From Lachnospiraceae bacterium (GTDB lineage Bacteria > Bacillota > Clostridia > Lachnospirales > Lachnospiraceae): a DNA stretch of 8,991 nucleotides. Below, piece after piece: positions 5,892 to 8,991 of this stretch. The position numbers and the translations under genes were made by a program. The stretch spans positions 1-8,991 of the forward strand of contig JAAVAG010000207.1 of NCBI GenBank assembly GCA_014804185.1, read 5' to 3'. The notes beneath the pieces were generated by a model. It was not told the DNA's origin, did no database searches, and saw only the letters and a program-made list of their open reading frames with translations. Position 1 is the stretch's first letter, and each line of letters opens with the position of its first letter.

Positions 5892-6155
5892 TCATTCACC
5901 TAGTCCGCTCTTCACCAGATCCACCAGCGCTTTCAGCGCCGCTTCTTCATCTATGCCCTCACATACAAATGTTATCTCATCCCCGCATTTCACGCACGCC
6001 CCCAGTACGCTCAGCACACTTTTCGCATTTGCAGTATTTTCTTTATACGAAAAGGTTATCAGGGATTTGAACTGCATGGCCTCCTTGCACAAAATACCGG
6101 CCGGCCGTAAGTGCAATCCCGTCGGATTCTTAATGACCACTTTCTGACTTACCAT
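5892..6155 (-). CDS. ptsH: Phosphocarrier protein HPr
   Basis: An 87-residue HPr of normal length, the small phosphate carrier between Enzyme I and the sugar-specific EIIA proteins of the phosphotransferase system. The active-site histidine is His15 in NPTGLHLRPAG (10-20). Ser46, the residue that HPr kinase/phosphorylase modifies in Firmicutes, is present in AKSVLSVLG (44-52). Having both argues for HPr rather than Crh, which lacks the histidine, and suggests a role in CcpA-type catabolite control as well as in sugar uptake. GGAGGG lies 8 bases before the ATG. It is not next to Enzyme I (ptsI); it lies 80 bp after glmM and has its own likely promoter. Cysteines at 23, 54 and 57 are more than many HPr proteins have; I attach no function to them. 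Confidence 0.93.
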   Translation of the reverse strand: MVSQKVVIKNPTGLHLRPAGILCKEAMQFKSLITFSYKENTANAKSVLSVLGACVKCGDEITFVCEGIDEEAALKALVDLVKSGLGE

Positions 6156-6189
6156 AATACCTTCCCTCCAAATTTATTACTCTGTTAAA

Positions 6190-6218
6190 ACTATACCATC
6201 AATCCCGCAAGACCACAA
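6190..6218 (-). promoter_or_regulatory. Likely extended -10 promoter of ptsH
   Basis: In the glmM-ptsH gap, TATAGT (minus 6195-6190) is preceded directly by TGG, an extended -10 element. A weak TTGTGG (6218-6213) lies 17 bases upstream. Transcription would begin near 6183, leaving a short leader of about 27 nt with the ribosome binding site. No terminator is apparent after glmM, so ptsH may also receive read-through. A tandem 8-bp repeat (CAAGACC at 6208-6214 and 6216-6222, plus strand) overlaps the -35. Confidence 0.5.
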
Positions 6219-6235
6219 GACCTTTTGCCGCATGG

Positions 6236-7585
6236 TCAGAACATGATATCCTGGATCAGGTTTGCCAGCCTCACGGCCTCGCTCTGAATCTGCTGTTTAT
6301 CCTTACCTTCAATCATCACGCGGACCAGAGGTTCTGTTCCGGACGGCCGGATCAGCACTCTTCCCTCTCCGGCAAACTTATCGGTCAGTTCCGAGATTGC
6401 AGAGGCAATCTCCGGATATTCCATATAATGTTCTTTCTTATGGTTTGCTACCTTCGCATTGACCAGCGCCTGCGGCAGAACCTCCATCACGCCTGCCAGT
6501 GCGGACAGTTTCTCACCGGTATTCACCATTACCTCCAACAGGTGGAGCGCACTGAGCAAACCGTCTCCTGTGGTGTTCTCATCCAAAAAGATCACATGGC
6601 CTGACTGCTCTCCGCCCAGACTGGCTCCAATCTCCCGCATCCGCTCCAGAACATATCGGTCGCCCACTTTTGTCTGCTCCGCTCTGATCCCGTTTTTTTC
6701 CGCCATCAGGAAAAATCCCAAATTGCTCATAACAGTGGCCACAATCACATCCTGATTCAGCTTTCCCCGGCTCTTCATATAATTGCCCACGATGGCCATG
6801 ATCTGATCGCCGTCCACCAGCTGTCCGTGTTCATCCACCGCCAGCAGCCGGTCGGCATCTCCGTCAAATGCCAGGCCCGCATCCGCTTTCTCATAAACCA
6901 CTCTGGCCTGCAGTTCCTCCATGTGAGTGGAGCCGCAGTTGGAGTTGATATTAGCGCCATCCGGATTGTTATGTATGGCCACAACCTGTGCCCCGAGTTC
7001 CTTGAGCGCCTCCACAGAAGTATAGTAGGCGGCCCCTTCCGCACAGTCCACTACAATCTTTATTCCCTGCAGATTGACATCCACCGTTCGAACCGCATGA
7101 TTGATATATTCCTCCCGGGCATCCGTGCGATACTTGATCTTTCCGATCCCCGTCCCCGTGGGAAACGTCACCCCCTGCATCCCTGAATTGATGAGCGCCT
7201 CAATATCATCCTCCAGAGCATCCGGCAGTTTATACCCGTCTCCGTCAAAAAACTTGATTCCGTTAAACTCCACCGGATTATGAGAAGCCGAGATCACAAC
7301 GCCCGCATCCACCTTATATTTCCGTGTCAGATATGCTACGGCCGGAGTGGGAAGCACTCCCACATAAACGCAGTTTGCCCCCACTGAACATGCCCCCGCC
7401 ATCAGAGCGTTCGCCAGCATATCCCCTGAGATACGTGTATCACATCCCACCATGATCGTAGGCTTATGTGCCTTTTCTCTGGTCAGAACATATGCGCCCG
7501 CCTGCCCCAGCTGCATGGCAAGAAGCGGAGTCAGTTCCTCGTTTGCAAGCCCTCTTACGCCGTCTGTACCAAATAAACGTGCCAT
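6236..7585 (-). CDS. glmM: Phosphoglucosamine mutase
   Basis: Interconverts glucosamine-6-phosphate and glucosamine-1-phosphate, the step that supplies UDP-GlcNAc for peptidoglycan. At 449 residues it has the normal family length. All four alpha-D-phosphohexomutase signatures are present: the phospho-serine loop SASHNP (99-104, catalytic Ser101), the magnesium-binding DGDADR (241-246), the sugar-binding GGEQSGH (324-330) and the phosphate-binding RPSGTEP (413-419). The start MARLFGTDGVRG is typical of GlmM and separates it from phosphomannomutases. AAAGG lies 9 bases before the ATG. It follows cdaR by 20 bp in the conserved cdaA-cdaR-glmM order. In several Firmicutes the GlmM and CdaA proteins interact and GlmM lowers cyclase activity; that is established elsewhere and only implied here. 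Confidence 0.96.
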   Translation of the reverse strand: MARLFGTDGVRGLANEELTPLLAMQLGQAGAYVLTREKAHKPTIMVGCDTRISGDMLANALMAGACSVGANCVYVGVLPTPAVAYLTRKYKVDAGVVISASHNPVEFNGIKFFDGDGYKLPDALEDDIEALINSGMQGVTFPTGTGIGKIKYRTDAREEYINHAVRTVDVNLQGIKIVVDCAEGAAYYTSVEALKELGAQVVAIHNNPDGANINSNCGSTHMEELQARVVYEKADAGLAFDGDADRLLAVDEHGQLVDGDQIMAIVGNYMKSRGKLNQDVIVATVMSNLGFFLMAEKNGIRAEQTKVGDRYVLERMREIGASLGGEQSGHVIFLDENTTGDGLLSALHLLEVMVNTGEKLSALAGVMEVLPQALVNAKVANHKKEHYMEYPEIASAISELTDKFAGEGRVLIRPSGTEPLVRVMIEGKDKQQIQSEAVRLANLIQDIMF

Positions 7586-7605
7586 ATTTTCATACCTTTC
7601 TAAAT

Positions 7606-8883
7606 TTATTCTTCTATTTTGTGAATCGTCACATTCACCATCATAGGTTCTTTCAAAGAAACGCCGCTGCCAAAATCAATATTGACTTTGGCCGGATAGA
7701 CGCCGGGTATAATTTCCTCCTCACCGGCATCCACCACATTCGTCACCATTATATAGCCCTCCAGCGCCGACACGTCGATGCTGTTCAGGTTCTCCTCCAG
7801 CCCTCTGACAGTCACACGGTATTCCACCGTATTGCCCTCCAGTTCCACATGATATCCTTCCAGTGTGCCTGCCAGATGTATCATGCTCGCGGGTATTCTC
7901 AGTTCCCGCTCTTTTATCTGCTCGATGTGTACCGTTAAAGTCACTTTTCCGTCAAAGTCGCCCACCAGCGTTACATTTTCGGGCAGATAATCTCTGACAT
8001 CCACTGTCACCGTCAGATTCCGCTCTTTCCCGCTGATATCCAGCTCATCCGCAGGGATCTCAATACGGTTAATCCCCGCAATCGCTGTGGGAGTACCCGC
8101 AATCCACACGGTTTTCGTATCGCAGTCCACGACGCCTGTGGCAGCATAATCTTTGGCAGGTTCCCCTGTAACCTTATAAGTCAGCGGTACTTCCCTGGTG
8201 GCCAGAATCTGTATCCTGACGCGCACCGATTTCGCATTCATCTCCAGAGAAGAGGCGTCCACCTCATTGCCCTCCGAATCATACAGAATCACATCCGCAT
8301 AGGTCGAAATATCGCTGTTGGACTCGCTGATATCCACCTTGATTCCGGCAGAGACAACACGGGATACCACGGATTCCGGTCCGGATATCTCTATCCGGTT
8401 CTGATCCACCAGCGTAATCGCCCCCAGAATGTAACCCTCCTCCGGCGCTCCACTTGTCTCTGTCGAAAGCGACAGTCTCTTGGTTCTTTTGTCCTCAATA
8501 TTCAGTTTTACCATATCTATGCTGCCCGTAATGCTCCGGATTTCGTCGTTGGATCTGGTGGAATAAAATTTAATCTCAATGGTTTCATTGACCGTCACCT
8601 TAGAAAAATCGGCCTCCGCCACGATATCCGCTTCGGTCAGATTTTCCAGCAGTTTTCTGGGCGCCTCCACACGCACGGTTCTGACCACGCCGGTACCGTC
8701 AAGCACCTCATATACCCGGTTCTCGTCGGTCAGCACATTCGTATTGATAAAGTTTACCTTGATATTGGAGAAACTTCTTTCATCCACCGGATCATCAATA
8801 TTGATTACGACCAGCCACAATGTGAATGCAATCAGCAGGGAAAGAATTTTCAGCAATATATTATTTCTTAACTTCTTTTTCAC
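7606..8883 (-). CDS. cdaR: CdaR (YbbR-domain) membrane-anchored regulator of diadenylate cyclase
   Basis: The protein begins MKKKLRNN and has one membrane helix at about residues 8-28 (ILLKILSLLIAFTLWLVVI). The remainder is extracytoplasmic and made of repeated YbbR domains. I make out four units: about 35-120, 125-220, 225-315 and 320-420. Each is beta-rich with a V/L-alternating strand pattern, for example RIEISGPESVVSRV and VWIAGTPTAIAGI. With the GTG start at 8883 it has 425 residues, usual for the family. That start has GGGGAGG upstream at a rather long 11-base spacing. A longer in-frame reading to 8928 exists but would place a hydrophilic stretch overlapping cdaA before the helix. CdaR binds and modulates the cyclase CdaA at the membrane in Bacillus, Listeria and relatives. 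Here the two genes overlap by 23 bp and glmM follows. Confidence 0.9.
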   Translation of the reverse strand: MKKKLRNNILLKILSLLIAFTLWLVVINIDDPVDERSFSNIKVNFINTNVLTDENRVYEVLDGTGVVRTVRVEAPRKLLENLTEADIVAEADFSKVTVNETIEIKFYSTRSNDEIRSITGSIDMVKLNIEDKRTKRLSLSTETSGAPEEGYILGAITLVDQNRIEISGPESVVSRVVSAGIKVDISESNSDISTYADVILYDSEGNEVDASSLEMNAKSVRVRIQILATREVPLTYKVTGEPAKDYAATGVVDCDTKTVWIAGTPTAIAGINRIEIPADELDISGKERNLTVTVDVRDYLPENVTLVGDFDGKVTLTVHIEQIKERELRIPASMIHLAGTLEGYHVELEGNTVEYRVTVRGLEENLNSIDVSALEGYIMVTNVVDAGEEEIIPGVYPAKVNIDFGSGVSLKEPMMVNVTIHKIEE

Positions 8884-8991
8884 GCTTACTGCGACCTCCC
8901 CACCTCTTTTGCTTCTTTGTCTCATCACTGCCTTTATTCTGAATCGTATGCAGACGTTCTTTCAAACGTTCCACATCCACCCCTCTCTCCA
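8861..8991 (-). CDS. cdaA: Diadenylate cyclase CdaA, C-terminal end only
   Basis: A reading frame open at the right edge ends at the TAA at 8863-8861. The 43 complete residues visible run from ERGVDVERLKERLHTIQ through a lysine/arginine-rich tail ending in REKEVKK. This fits the charged cytoplasmic tail that follows the catalytic DAC domain of CdaA. The catalytic domain and membrane helices lie outside the window, so identification rests mainly on position: cdaA directly precedes and often overlaps cdaR(ybbR)-glmM in Firmicutes. The 23-bp overlap with the cdaR start implies translational coupling. Without the DAC motifs in view this stays a context-based call. Confidence 0.72.
   Translation of the reverse strand, partial: ERGVDVERLKERLHTIQNKGSDETKKQKRWGGRSKREKEVKK

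Noticed and set aside
5892..6155. Identification as the HPr-like regulator Crh
   Set aside because: Crh lacks the active-site histidine, whereas His15 is present here in a complete GLHLRPAG motif.
8461..8475. TGTCGAA followed by an inverted CGACA (resembling a Spo0A site) inside cdaR
   Set aside because: It lies in the middle of a coding region with no promoter nearby. A 7-bp match is expected by chance in about 9 kb on two strands.
1..8991. CRISPR arrays, insertion sequences, tRNA or rRNA genes, or phage-type defence genes
   Set aside because: No regularly spaced repeats, transposase motifs, terminal inverted repeats, cloverleaf-like sequences or defence domains were seen on either strand. 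Nearly all the DNA is occupied by conserved genes.

Overview
This window looks like chromosomal DNA from an anaerobic, probably spore-forming Firmicute, most likely class Clostridia and possibly a Lachnospiraceae-type genome. The evidence is a Spo0A-type DNA-binding domain at the left edge, a YerB-like DUF3048 lipoprotein, an HPr with both His15 and Ser46, and the Firmicute cdaA-cdaR-glmM arrangement. Ribosome binding sites are strong and purine-rich, and promoters are of sigma-A type. The taxon is inferred from gene content, not from a database match. Every gene except the DUF3048 gene is on the minus strand.

Right part (about 8991 down to 5892, minus strand): the 3' end of cdaA (membrane diadenylate cyclase) overlaps cdaR (ybbR, its membrane-anchored regulator). 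glmM (phosphoglucosamine mutase) follows 20 bp later. This is the conserved module linking c-di-AMP synthesis to production of glucosamine-1-phosphate for the cell wall. After an 80-bp gap with its own likely promoter comes ptsH (HPr). A strong bidirectional terminator (5796-5832) separates ptsH from the convergent DUF3048 gene.

Middle (4620-5789, plus strand): one secreted DUF3048 lipoprotein gene. It is transcribed divergently from the sugar-nucleotide operon across a 243-bp AT-rich intergenic region (4377-4619). That region carries a recognisable promoter for each side, a 16-bp perfect palindrome over the -10 box of the leftward promoter, and two small hairpins.

Left part (4376 down to 291, minus strand): a tight four-gene operon, gmd - fcl - manC - GT2. 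ManC makes GDP-mannose, Gmd dehydrates it to the 4-keto-6-deoxy intermediate, and Fcl converts that to GDP-L-fucose. The last gene is a DPM1/GtrB-like glycosyltransferase with two C-terminal membrane segments, expected to charge a polyprenyl phosphate with a sugar. This is a surface glycan precursor operon. No fucosyltransferase, phosphomannomutase or flippase is visible in the window.

Left edge (138 to beyond 1, minus strand): the start of a small gene whose product begins almost directly with the Spo0A C-terminal DNA-binding domain and has no receiver domain. Its upstream region contains a perfect Spo0A-box-like site and several near matches. This is the most unusual item here. Otherwise the window is mostly well-known housekeeping and cell-surface genes, and I see no clear undescribed multi-gene system.
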